Of a stretch of DNA of 5,241 nt, positions 1-5,241 are shown piece after piece (the stretch's first letter is position 1; every line of letters starts with the position of its first letter). The DNA comes from Deltaproteobacteria bacterium (GTDB lineage Bacteria; Myxococcota_A; Polyangia; Polyangiales; Houyiibacteriaceae), in NCBI GenBank assembly GCA_027295555.1, contig JAPUKT010000150.1, positions 1-5,241 on the forward strand, written 5' to 3'. The notes below the pieces were generated by a model. The model saw nothing but the letters and a program-made list of their open reading frames with translations, was not told where the DNA came from and ran no database searches. The translations under genes and the position numbers were made by a program.

Positions 1-98
1 CCGGCCGTGCCTTCACTGCCGGCGGTCCCGCACCCTATTAGGGCGACGCCCAGGCCGGCGTAGAGAATTACCGTAAGATTGAAGCTATGGGTAGTCAT
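1..98 (-). CDS. Partial lipoprotein gene (N-terminal 32 residues)
   Basis: Reading the minus strand from an ATG at 98-96, the frame stays open to the left edge, so only the first 32 codons are visible. They encode MTTHSFNLTVILYAGLGVAL followed by IGCGTAGSEGTA. This is a short polar n-region, a hydrophobic h-region and an L-I-G-C lipobox with the modifiable Cys at residue 23. By known lipoprotein biology the protein would be exported, lipidated and anchored in the envelope. The residues after Cys are small and Gly/Ser/Ala-rich, like the linker of the upstream surE-like gene. It lies 40 bp downstream of that gene on the same strand, so co-transcription is plausible. A promoter-like pair (TTGTGC, 17 bp, TAGGCT) ends 8 nt before the ATG, and no good Shine-Dalgarno is seen. 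The function is unknown because the mature domain lies outside the window. Confidence 0.6.
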   Translation of the reverse strand, partial: MTTHSFNLTVILYAGLGVALIGCGTAGSEGTA

Positions 99-138
99 CG
101 GGGCCAAGCCTACGACAAGAGTCCCATCGGCACAAACC

Positions 139-1023
139 TCAGTTAGCCGGCACTTGGGTCAGCGTGACCCAGCCTGTGAAGAACGCGTTTACGTCGGTGT
201 CGGGATCGATGCCCTCGGCCTGGCAGTCCTGCGACCCGATGAGCGAGAACCCGTTTGGGTTCTCGGTAGCTAGGGGAACCTCGAGCGGCTCCAACGGATT
301 TCGAATGGAGCCTTGATCGCAACTCGGAATGTTGAGACTGTCGATGTTCGTCGTCGAAACGTTGCCCTCGGCCAACGCGACTCGATGCTCGGAGAGCCAA
401 AGGAGCACTTCGGCGACGCCGGCAGGAAAATCGACCGGGTCGCCGTCCCCTTGGGAGGACGCGAGAGCCGGGACTCCACCTCGCGCTGCGGTCTTGGCAG
501 CGCCAACGGTACCCGAGATCTGCGAAAGAAGCCCCTCGGCGCCGATGTTGCCGACATTCTGGCCATCATTGATGCCAGACAGCACGACATCGGGCGGCTC
601 GTCCGCGGGATAGAGATTGTCGAGCGCATAGTTCACCGCGTCTGCAGGACATCCGTCGATTGCGCTGGCTGGATACCCGCTCGCCGTCGTCCCGGTTGTG
701 ACGTCCAGGTTGCCGCACCTCTCCGACGGGCCTGTCATATCGCCGCTACCACTTCGATCGCCATTGGGTGCGCAGACGACGACTTCGTTGTTGGGGTCCG
801 CGATCAGTGCCTCGACGATCGCATTGATCCCCTCTGCCTGGAACCCGTCGTCGTTGGTGACGAGGATTCGCAGCGGGATGTCAGCGGATCCACCCATACC
901 GCCGGTGCCCGCGGAACCGCCAGAGCCGCCTGTGCCGCTACTGTCATTGGAGCCGCAACTGACCAGAGCGAGCGCAAGGCCAAGCGCTACCCACATCGTG
1001 ATTCGACGAATGCTGTAAATCAT
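139..1023 (-). CDS. Envelope lipoprotein with SurE-type 5'/3'-nucleotidase (survival protein E) domain
   Basis: SurE proteins are metal-dependent phosphatases acting on nucleoside monophosphates and, in some cases, polyphosphate. The 294-residue product starts with a signal peptide ending in an L-V-S-C lipobox (Cys23). A Ser/Gly-rich linker follows (about 24-48), then a complete SurE domain. SurE motifs in order are ILVTNDDG with the metal-binding pair Asp58-Asp59, APNGDRSGSG (Ser91 as likely ligand), DGCPADAVNYAL, the SGIN motif with Asn152, and SGTVGAA near 170-176. The C-terminal GWVTLTQV resembles the family's final GyVSVTPL strand. All four usual metal ligands are present, so it should be active. 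Five further cysteines suit an exported, disulfide-bonded protein. Most SurE proteins are cytosolic, so the lipoprotein form is notable. The ATG at 1023 is preferred: a TTG 36 nt upstream coincides with a probable -35 box and would put an odd extension before the signal peptide. Stop is TGA at 139-141. Confidence 0.88.
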   Translation of the reverse strand: MIYSIRRITMWVALGLALALVSCGSNDSSGTGGSGGSAGTGGMGGSADIPLRILVTNDDGFQAEGINAIVEALIADPNNEVVVCAPNGDRSGSGDMTGPSERCGNLDVTTGTTASGYPASAIDGCPADAVNYALDNLYPADEPPDVVLSGINDGQNVGNIGAEGLLSQISGTVGAAKTAARGGVPALASSQGDGDPVDFPAGVAEVLLWLSEHRVALAEGNVSTTNIDSLNIPSCDQGSIRNPLEPLEVPLATENPNGFSLIGSQDCQAEGIDPDTDVNAFFTGWVTLTQVPAN

Positions 1024-1030
1024 GCGCGCG

Positions 1031-1059
1031 ATACTAGGAACAAGGCATCTGGCACGCAA
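1031..1059 (-). promoter_or_regulatory. Putative promoter of the surE-like lipoprotein gene
   Basis: On the minus strand, TTGCGT (1059-1054) and TAGTAT (1036-1031) are separated by exactly 17 bp. The -10-like box ends 7 nt before the ATG at 1023, so transcription would begin at or next to the start codon. No Shine-Dalgarno is present, which fits a leaderless mRNA. The -35 lies back to back with that of the divergent amidohydrolase gene, with 6 bp between them. The hexamers match the sigma-70 consensus only partly (TTG in the -35, TA...AT in the -10). Confidence 0.45.
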
Positions 1060-1065
1060 GGGGGC

Positions 1066-1094
1066 TTGCCCAAAAGCGTCGGTGGCCGGAGTAT
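1066..1094 (+). promoter_or_regulatory. Putative promoter of the amidohydrolase gene
   Basis: TTGCCC (1066-1071) and GAGTAT (1089-1094) are separated by 17 bp, and the -10-like box ends 6 nt before the ATG at 1101. The arrangement mirrors the divergent surE-like promoter, and together the two promoters account for the whole 77-bp gap. An alternative reading uses GGAG at 1088-1091 as a Shine-Dalgarno 9 nt before the ATG, which would require a promoter further upstream. The two readings cannot both be right. Confidence 0.35.
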
Positions 1095-1100
1095 TGGGGC

Positions 1101-1922
1101 ATGACAGAACCGATCATCGACGTGTGGATTCAACACCCGACCGGACAATTCCTCGGTCATGAGATGTTTGCCTCGCTGCGACGTTGGATGAAGCTCGGCG
1201 CCATTCCCGAAGAGATCCCGATCGAGTTCACGATGTCGGCCCTCGATGCCGCAGGCGTGACACGTGCGCTCGTATCGGCCTGGTGGAGCCCCACAGGCCC
1301 CCTTCTATCGAACGACGAGGTTGCGAAGGCGGTCAAGACTCACCCCGACCGACTGATCGGGATCGGGTCGGTCGATCTACACCGGCCGATGGATGCTGTG
1401 CGCGAGCTACGTCGCTGCGTGAAAGAGCTCGGCTTCGTCGGGGTCCGACTTCTGCCATGGCTCTGGGGTCTACCTCCCAACGACCGCCGATACTATCCGA
1501 TCTATGCGGAGTGCGTGGAGCTCGACATTCCGTTCTGCCTCCAGGTTGGCCATGCAGGACCGCTCCGACCGAGCGATCCCGGGCGCCCCATCCCGTATTT
1601 GGACGAAGTTGCCTGCGACTTTCCCGAGCTCCGCATCGTCGGCGGTCACATCGGTTATCCATGGACCGACGAGATGATCGCACTCGCGACCAAATACGAG
1701 AACGTCTACATCGATACCTCGGCATACACCCCGGAGCGCTACCCAGAAGCGCTCGTTCGCTTCATGCGGGGCCCGGGTCGACGCAAAGTTCTCTTCGGAA
1801 GCAACTGGCCGATGATCCCCCCCGACAAGTGCATCGGCCAGCTCGACATGCTCGACCTGTCGGATGAGGGCCGCCGCGCCTTTCTGCACGAAAACGCGGT
1901 CGAAGTTTTCAAGCTCGGCTAG
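1101..1922 (+). CDS. Amidohydrolase-2 (ACMSD-like) family protein with altered metal site
   Basis: The 273-residue protein looks like a complete TIM-barrel member of the amidohydrolase-2 group, which contains ACMSD and related decarboxylases and hydrolases. Family landmarks are the opening IIDVWIQHP, the QVGH segment with His151, the GGHIGYPW segment with His183 and the late strand LFGSNWPM. The last two closely match the family's usual second-half metal motifs. The opening normally reads I-D-x-H-x-H but here reads I-D-V-W-I-Q (residues 6-11), and the usual FGSD aspartate is Asn235. Three of five expected metal ligands are therefore absent, while the fold and the two later histidines remain. 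It may bind metal differently or work without metal; metal-independent enzymes are known in the amidohydrolase superfamily. The substrate cannot be told. The ATG at 1101 is supported by the start of the barrel. The gene is divergent from the surE-like gene, and the DUF5684-like gene follows after 81 bp. Confidence 0.85.
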   Translation: MTEPIIDVWIQHPTGQFLGHEMFASLRRWMKLGAIPEEIPIEFTMSALDAAGVTRALVSAWWSPTGPLLSNDEVAKAVKTHPDRLIGIGSVDLHRPMDAVRELRRCVKELGFVGVRLLPWLWGLPPNDRRYYPIYAECVELDIPFCLQVGHAGPLRPSDPGRPIPYLDEVACDFPELRIVGGHIGYPWTDEMIALATKYENVYIDTSAYTPERYPEALVRFMRGPGRRKVLFGSNWPMIPPDKCIGQLDMLDLSDEGRRAFLHENAVEVFKLG

Positions 1923-1933
1923 CCAGCGGATTC

Positions 1934-1962
1934 TTCGACCTGCGACAGGACTTTGGTACTCT
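1934..1962 (+). promoter_or_regulatory. Weak promoter candidate for the DUF5684-like gene
   Basis: TTCGAC (1934-1939) and TACTCT (1957-1962) are 17 bp apart, and TG-like sequence (TTTGG) lies just before the -10 candidate. The predicted leader of about 35 nt would contain the strong ribosome binding site. Hexamer matches are poor, so the gene could instead be read through from the amidohydrolase. Confidence 0.2.
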
Positions 1963-1992
1963 CGATACACGCGACCTTCGGGCGTCGCGGTC

Positions 1993-1998
1993 AGGAGG
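1993..1998 (+). promoter_or_regulatory. Strong Shine-Dalgarno of the DUF5684-like gene
   Basis: AGGAGG lies 5 nt before the ATG at 2004. It decides the start: an in-frame ATG at 1953 would add 17 polar residues ahead of the first membrane segment and has no comparable site. Confidence 0.75.
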
Positions 1999-2003
1999 GG
2001 AAT

Positions 2004-2363
2004 ATGGGCAACGGTGACGGCAGCGTGCTCGGCTTCTTGGTTTGTCTCGCGATTGCAACGTTCTACATCTACGTCGTATGGAAGATCTTCGAGAAGGCGG
2101 GGAAGCCCGGGTGGGCTGCGATCATCCCCATCTACAACGTGATCGTGTTGCTGGAGATCGTCGGCCGTCCCATCTGGTGGGTGATCCTGTTCATCATCCC
2201 GGTGGTGGGCTTCATCATTTCGATCATCGTGGCGATAGACCTGTCGAAGTCGTTTGGCCACGGTGCTTTGTACGGCTTCGGCCTCTGGTTTTTCGCCTTC
2301 ATCTTCGGGCCGATTCTCGCGTTCGGGAGCGACACCTACCAAGGGCCGTCGGTGGCTGCTTAG
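2004..2363 (+). CDS. Small DUF5684-like integral membrane protein
   Basis: This 119-residue protein is almost entirely hydrophobic. Segments likely to span or enter the membrane are about 8-27, 37-53, 57-79 and 90-107. The segment KAGKPGWAAIIPIYN (31-45) is the hallmark I associate with DUF5684, a family of small bacterial membrane proteins sometimes labelled 'signal peptidase I' in databases. No signal peptidase Ser-Lys dyad context is visible, so I do not call it a peptidase. The motif GRPIWW (54-59) and the C-terminal GPILAFGSDTY (102-112) also fit that family. The function is unknown, and the location is the inner membrane by inference. The start is fixed by the AGGAGG site. gltA follows after 68 bp with its own promoter candidate. 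Confidence 0.8.
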   Translation: MGNGDGSVLGFLVCLAIATFYIYVVWKIFEKAGKPGWAAIIPIYNVIVLLEIVGRPIWWVILFIIPVVGFIISIIVAIDLSKSFGHGALYGFGLWFFAFIFGPILAFGSDTYQGPSVAA

Positions 2364-2393
2364 CCGGCGAGCTCGGCGCGCATCGGGTCGTCA

Positions 2394-2422
2394 TTGCCCG
2401 GCTCTCCGGAGCGGGTTAGAAC
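2394..2422 (+). promoter_or_regulatory. Putative gltA promoter
   Basis: TTGCCC (2394-2399) and TAGAAC (2417-2422) are separated by 17 bp. The -10-like box ends 9 nt before the gltA ATG at 2432, giving a leader of only a few bases at most. No Shine-Dalgarno precedes the ATG. The layout repeats that of the surE-like and amidohydrolase promoters. The -10 matches consensus at T, A and one further A only. Confidence 0.4.
2397..2415. repeat. GC-rich inverted repeat in the gltA promoter spacer
   Basis: CCCG-G-CTC / TCCG / GAG-CGGG can fold into a 7-bp stem with one bulged G and a 4-nt loop. It overlaps the -35 and most of the spacer of the gltA promoter candidate. It could be an operator, or a terminator stem for the preceding gene. 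No T-run follows on either strand, which weakens the terminator reading. Confidence 0.3.
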
Positions 2423-2431
2423 CATTTCAAC

Positions 2432-3711
<1,280 letters not shown>

Positions 3712-3715
<4 letters not shown>

Positions 3716-4143
3716 GGCATGTTGAAGACGTAACTCTTCTCTTCGATACGCCGACTGATGCGCCACCCGGCATCGGTCCTGCGGTACTCGTCGATGTACC
3801 AGAGGCCGCACATGAAAATGTGCGTCTTGTTCTCTGGCATCGCGATCTCTTGAGGGTTGAAACACATGACGCGGCCGGTCGCGGTGTCGCCGTTCACGGT
3901 GATCTGCGCGTTGGCATTGAGGTGCTGGTGGTTCGGAAACATCACCATGACCTTGTGCAGAAACGCGATGATCTCTTGGCGCCCTCCGACGGGCCCCCCG
4001 AGCGCGCTGAAGTCGATGTGCGCATCTTCGGTGAAGATGTCTCGAAGTTCATCGAAGCGCTTCTGATCGATGATTGCGGAGTAGTTGTAGACCAAATCCT
4101 GAATCTCGAGTCGGTCCGAGATCTCTTGCAGCGACAGCGTCAT
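3712..4143 (-). CDS. SnoaL-like / NTF2-fold protein
   Basis: This 143-residue protein fits the SnoaL-like (SnoaL_4 type) cone-shaped fold found in polyketide cyclases, scytalone dehydratase-like enzymes, steroid isomerases and bile acid 7-alpha-dehydratase (BaiE). The opening helix LQEISDRLEIQDLVYNYSAI and the following DQKRFDELRDIFTEDAHIDF are typical. NHQHLNANAQITVNGDTATG and the late strand WRISRRIEEKSYVF complete the fold. Potential active-site residues are Tyr21, Asp26 and His74. Their spacing (5, then 48) equals that of Tyr30, Asp35 and His83 as I recall them for BaiE. The BaiE Asp106 and Arg146 equivalents are not clear, so the reaction is not assigned; a dehydratase, isomerase or hydrolase is possible. 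The start ATG at 4143 has only a weak GGA-like site. The gene is convergent with gltA, sharing TTAA at the stops, and divergent from the CPXCG gene. Confidence 0.85.
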
Positions 4144-4154
4144 GGATTCCGGAG

Positions 4155-4182
4155 GTTAAACCGACACCTGGCCTCGCGTAAA
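4155..4182 (-). promoter_or_regulatory. Putative promoter of the SnoaL-like gene
   Basis: On the minus strand TTTACG (4182-4177) and TTTAAC (4160-4155) are separated by 16 bp, and the -10-like box ends 11 nt before the ATG at 4143. The -35 lies inside one copy of the 9-bp direct repeat, so a protein bound to the repeats could block or assist polymerase. Confidence 0.3.
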
Positions 4183-4195
4183 CACATCGCGTAAA
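4174..4195. repeat. 9-bp direct repeat TCGCGTAAA, two copies
   Basis: Plus-strand TCGCGTAAA occurs exactly at 4174-4182 and 4187-4195, separated by CACA (13-bp period). It sits in the 83-bp gap between two divergent genes and overlaps the SnoaL-like gene's -35 candidate. It could be a transcription factor site; the regulator is not in the window. Confidence 0.5.
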
Positions 4196-4225
4196 GGGTG
4201 ACCATGGCCCTAGTCGGGGTCATCC
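4196..4225. promoter_or_regulatory. Imperfect dyad just upstream of the CPXCG gene
   Basis: GGGTGACC (4196-4203) and GGTCATCC (4218-4225, whose complement reads GGATGACC) form an inverted repeat matching at 7 of 8 positions with a 14-bp spacer. It begins immediately after the TCGCGTAAA repeats and ends one base before the ATG at 4227. The position suits an operator, but a dyad of this size can arise by chance. Confidence 0.3.
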
Positions 4226-4226
4226 A

Positions 4227-4406
4227 ATGGACGATACTTCCGAGGTCATTTGCCCTTATTGCTTCGAGCGCGTCGAAATCTACGTGGACCCGGAAACGCA
4301 GGGCGAGCTCGTTCAGGACTGCGACGTCTGCTGCCGCCCCTGGGCGTTGCACATAGCCCGAACCGAGGACGGAGAGCTCCTGATTCTGGCGGTTCGCGCT
4401 CAATAA
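4227..4406 (+). CDS. CPXCG-type cysteine-rich zinc-binding protein (59 aa)
   Basis: The 59-residue frame runs from ATG 4227 to TAA 4404-4406. It begins MDDTSEVICPYCFERVEIYV and contains VQDCDVCCRPWALHI near residues 29-43. The two cysteine knuckles, C9-P-Y-C12 and C32-D-V-C35-C36, together with the trailing RPW, match the small CPXCG-motif cysteine-rich family, whose members are about 60 residues and probably bind one zinc. Here the glycine of CPxCG is Phe13. The role of the family is not established to my knowledge. The opposite-strand frame in the same place shows no recognisable features. No in-frame upstream ATG is available, and the Shine-Dalgarno is weak (GGGG at 4216-4219). It is divergent from the SnoaL-like gene, with the exported barrel-like gene 89 bp downstream. 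Confidence 0.85.
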   Translation: MDDTSEVICPYCFERVEIYVDPETQGELVQDCDVCCRPWALHIARTEDGELLILAVRAQ

Positions 4407-4468
4407 ATACGTCCAGATCTGGGGTTAGAGGCAAAAAAGCTCACGGAGATCGTGCAACAACGGATAGA

Positions 4469-4491
4469 CTCCCCCGGAATTCATCGGGGAG
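4469..4491 (+). promoter_or_regulatory. Hairpin covering the ribosome binding site of the exported protein gene
   Basis: CTCCCC (4469-4474) pairs with GGGGAG (4486-4491) around an 11-nt loop. The right arm is the Shine-Dalgarno of the next gene (GGGAG ending 4 nt before ATG 4496). Folding would hide the site, so translation may depend on opening the stem. There is no T-run, so it is not a terminator for the upstream gene. Confidence 0.35.
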
Positions 4492-4495
4492 AGGT

Positions 4496-5221
4496 ATGCC
4501 GCGGATTGCTCTAGTGTGTGGATTGGCTTGTTCGCTGGCTCCAGTGGGGCTCGCATACGCAGACGACGAAGAGGTGGTGGACGAAGAGGTGGTGAAGGAG
4601 GCCGAAGAGGTCGAGACGGATGTGATCGCCGACTCTGACGAAGCTCCGGTCACCGAGGACGAGGTGAAGATCGCCACGTTCCACGGGTACCCCACGCGAT
4701 TCGCGCGGCGCCCCCTCGTCTTGGACACGGGAATGGTCCGAGCCGACAGCCGGCTGACCGTCGGGGGCGTGCCCGGTTCCGGGACATTTTCGTCGCTCGA
4801 CCTCGGTGGCGCGATAAGTCCGGTCGAGAACCTCGAGCTCGGCCTGAGCACGGAGCTCACCGGGGCGGTACCAGCGCCGGGCGGCATCGGGCTGATCTCC
4901 GTCATCTTTTCGCCCAACGCGAGCTACGGCGACATCCCTGTGTACGCCCGCTACCAGTTCCACGAAGGAGAGAAGGCGTTTCTCGCAGCCGTGGATCTGG
5001 TGTTGCTGCTGCCGAGCAATACCGACTTCTCCCTCACCGCAGGGCTTCCTATGCGGGTGCTCGAGCTCTTCGGCCTCTTCACGATCGACATGAACATCAA
5101 CTTTCGCTACCGCAACGGAGACAAGTTCGCTGCTTTCGTACCGAACCCCTCCAAGAACACCATGGACTTCACGTTCTCGGGCGCGTCCATCATCAATTTG
5201 ACCGACTATTGTTTCCTCTAA
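4496..5221 (+). CDS. Exported acidic-tract protein, probable outer-membrane beta-barrel; possibly truncated by an in-frame stop
   Basis: The 241-residue product starts at ATG 4496, preceded by GGGAG 4 nt upstream. Residues 1-22 (MPRIALVCGLACSLAPVGLA, then YA) are a classical signal peptide with an A-Y-A cleavage site before Asp23. Residues 23-58 form a very acidic Glu/Asp/Val tract containing two exact DEEVV units (24-33). The rest has alternating hydrophobic and polar strands rich in Gly, Ser and aromatics, for example LTVGGVPGSGTFSSLDLGGA, DIPVYARYQF, FTIDMNINFRYRNGDKFAAF and MDFTFSGASI. This suggests an outer-membrane beta-barrel or porin-like protein. I do not recognise a named family. 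The frame ends DYCFL-stop (TAA 5219-5221), but the same frame then reads IGGGIGV to the edge, which resembles another barrel strand. The gene may therefore be longer in relatives. The frame is open upstream as far as 4250, but that part overlaps the CPXCG gene and is not signal-peptide-like. Confidence 0.75.
   Translation: MPRIALVCGLACSLAPVGLAYADDEEVVDEEVVKEAEEVETDVIADSDEAPVTEDEVKIATFHGYPTRFARRPLVLDTGMVRADSRLTVGGVPGSGTFSSLDLGGAISPVENLELGLSTELTGAVPAPGGIGLISVIFSPNASYGDIPVYARYQFHEGEKAFLAAVDLVLLLPSNTDFSLTAGLPMRVLELFGLFTIDMNINFRYRNGDKFAAFVPNPSKNTMDFTFSGASIINLTDYCFL
4565..4594 (+). repeat. 15-bp tandem repeat, two exact copies, inside the exported protein gene
   Basis: GACGAAGAGGTGGTG occurs twice in direct succession (4565-4579 and 4580-4594) and encodes DEEVV twice. 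The unit is a multiple of three, so copy-number change by slippage would lengthen or shorten the acidic tract without breaking the frame. Confidence 0.9.
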
Positions 5222-5241
5222 ATCGGTGGCGGCATCGGTGT

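Noticed and set aside
1024..1059. TTG start at 1059 giving a 306-residue surE-like product
   Set aside because: The 12 extra residues precede an otherwise normal signal peptide, no ribosome binding site lies upstream, and the TTG coincides with the probable -35 box. ATG at 1023 is preferred.
313..1104. Plus-strand frame (263 codons) opposite the surE-like gene
   Set aside because: It has no recognisable domain and is fully explained as the antisense of a complete SurE domain.
1915..1925. GGCTAGCC palindrome over the amidohydrolase stop codon as a terminator
   Set aside because: It is too short, has no loop and no T-run.
1470..2342. Long minus-strand frame (290 codons) opposite the amidohydrolase and DUF5684-like genes
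   Set aside because: Its translation is charged, low in hydrophobic pattern and without motifs, and it spans two genes with clear family features on the other strand. It is a high-G+C shadow frame.
4413..4422. Perfect 10-bp palindrome CCAGATCTGG after the CPXCG gene
   Set aside because: As RNA it gives only a 3-bp stem with a 4-nt loop and no adjoining T-run, so it is not a terminator. As a DNA site there is no second copy or other support.
4250..4495. N-terminal extension of the exported protein back to 4250
   Set aside because: The added residues are Arg-rich, overlap the CPXCG gene out of frame, and would bury the clear signal peptide and ribosome binding site at 4496.

Overview
The window reads as ordinary chromosome from a G+C-rich, Gram-negative bacterium, most likely a Myxococcota or a related former deltaproteobacterial lineage. 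The main pointers are lipoprotein signal peptides, one followed by a Ser/Gly-rich linker of the kind frequent in Myxococcota secreted proteins, an exported protein that looks like an outer-membrane beta-barrel, and a hexameric-type (GltA) citrate synthase. This placement is inference. There is no rRNA, tRNA, insertion sequence, CRISPR array or phage gene.

Layout. (1) Bases 1-98, minus strand: the start of a lipoprotein gene that runs off the left edge. (2) 139-1023, minus: a complete SurE-type phosphatase carrying a lipoprotein signal peptide, which places it in the cell envelope. (3) 1101-1922, plus: an amidohydrolase-2 (ACMSD-like) protein that has lost several expected metal ligands. (4) 2004-2363, plus: a small DUF5684-like membrane protein with a strong ribosome binding site. 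(5) 2432-3715, plus: a complete citrate synthase, gltA. (6) 3712-4143, minus: a SnoaL-like/NTF2-fold protein whose stop codon shares TTAA with the gltA stop. (7) 4227-4406, plus: a 59-residue CPXCG-type cysteine-rich zinc protein. (8) 4496-5221, plus: an exported protein with an acidic N-terminal tract and a probable beta-barrel, ending at a stop after which the same frame continues with barrel-like residues to the window edge.

The genes do not form one obvious pathway. GltA makes citrate for the TCA cycle. The amidohydrolase and SnoaL-like proteins belong to families often involved in aromatic, polyketide or steroid-like carbon metabolism, but nothing ties them to a substrate here. The two leftmost lipoprotein genes may form a small envelope operon.

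The most consistent signal outside the genes is promoter placement. Four genes (lipoprotein, surE-like, amidohydrolase, gltA) have a TTG-type -35 and a 17-bp spacer. In each, the -10-like hexamer ends only 6-9 nt before the ATG and three of the four lack a clear Shine-Dalgarno. This suggests leaderless or near-leaderless transcripts. The 4144-4226 intergenic region has a 9-bp direct repeat next to an imperfect dyad and looks like an operator region. I found no clear undescribed multi-gene system.
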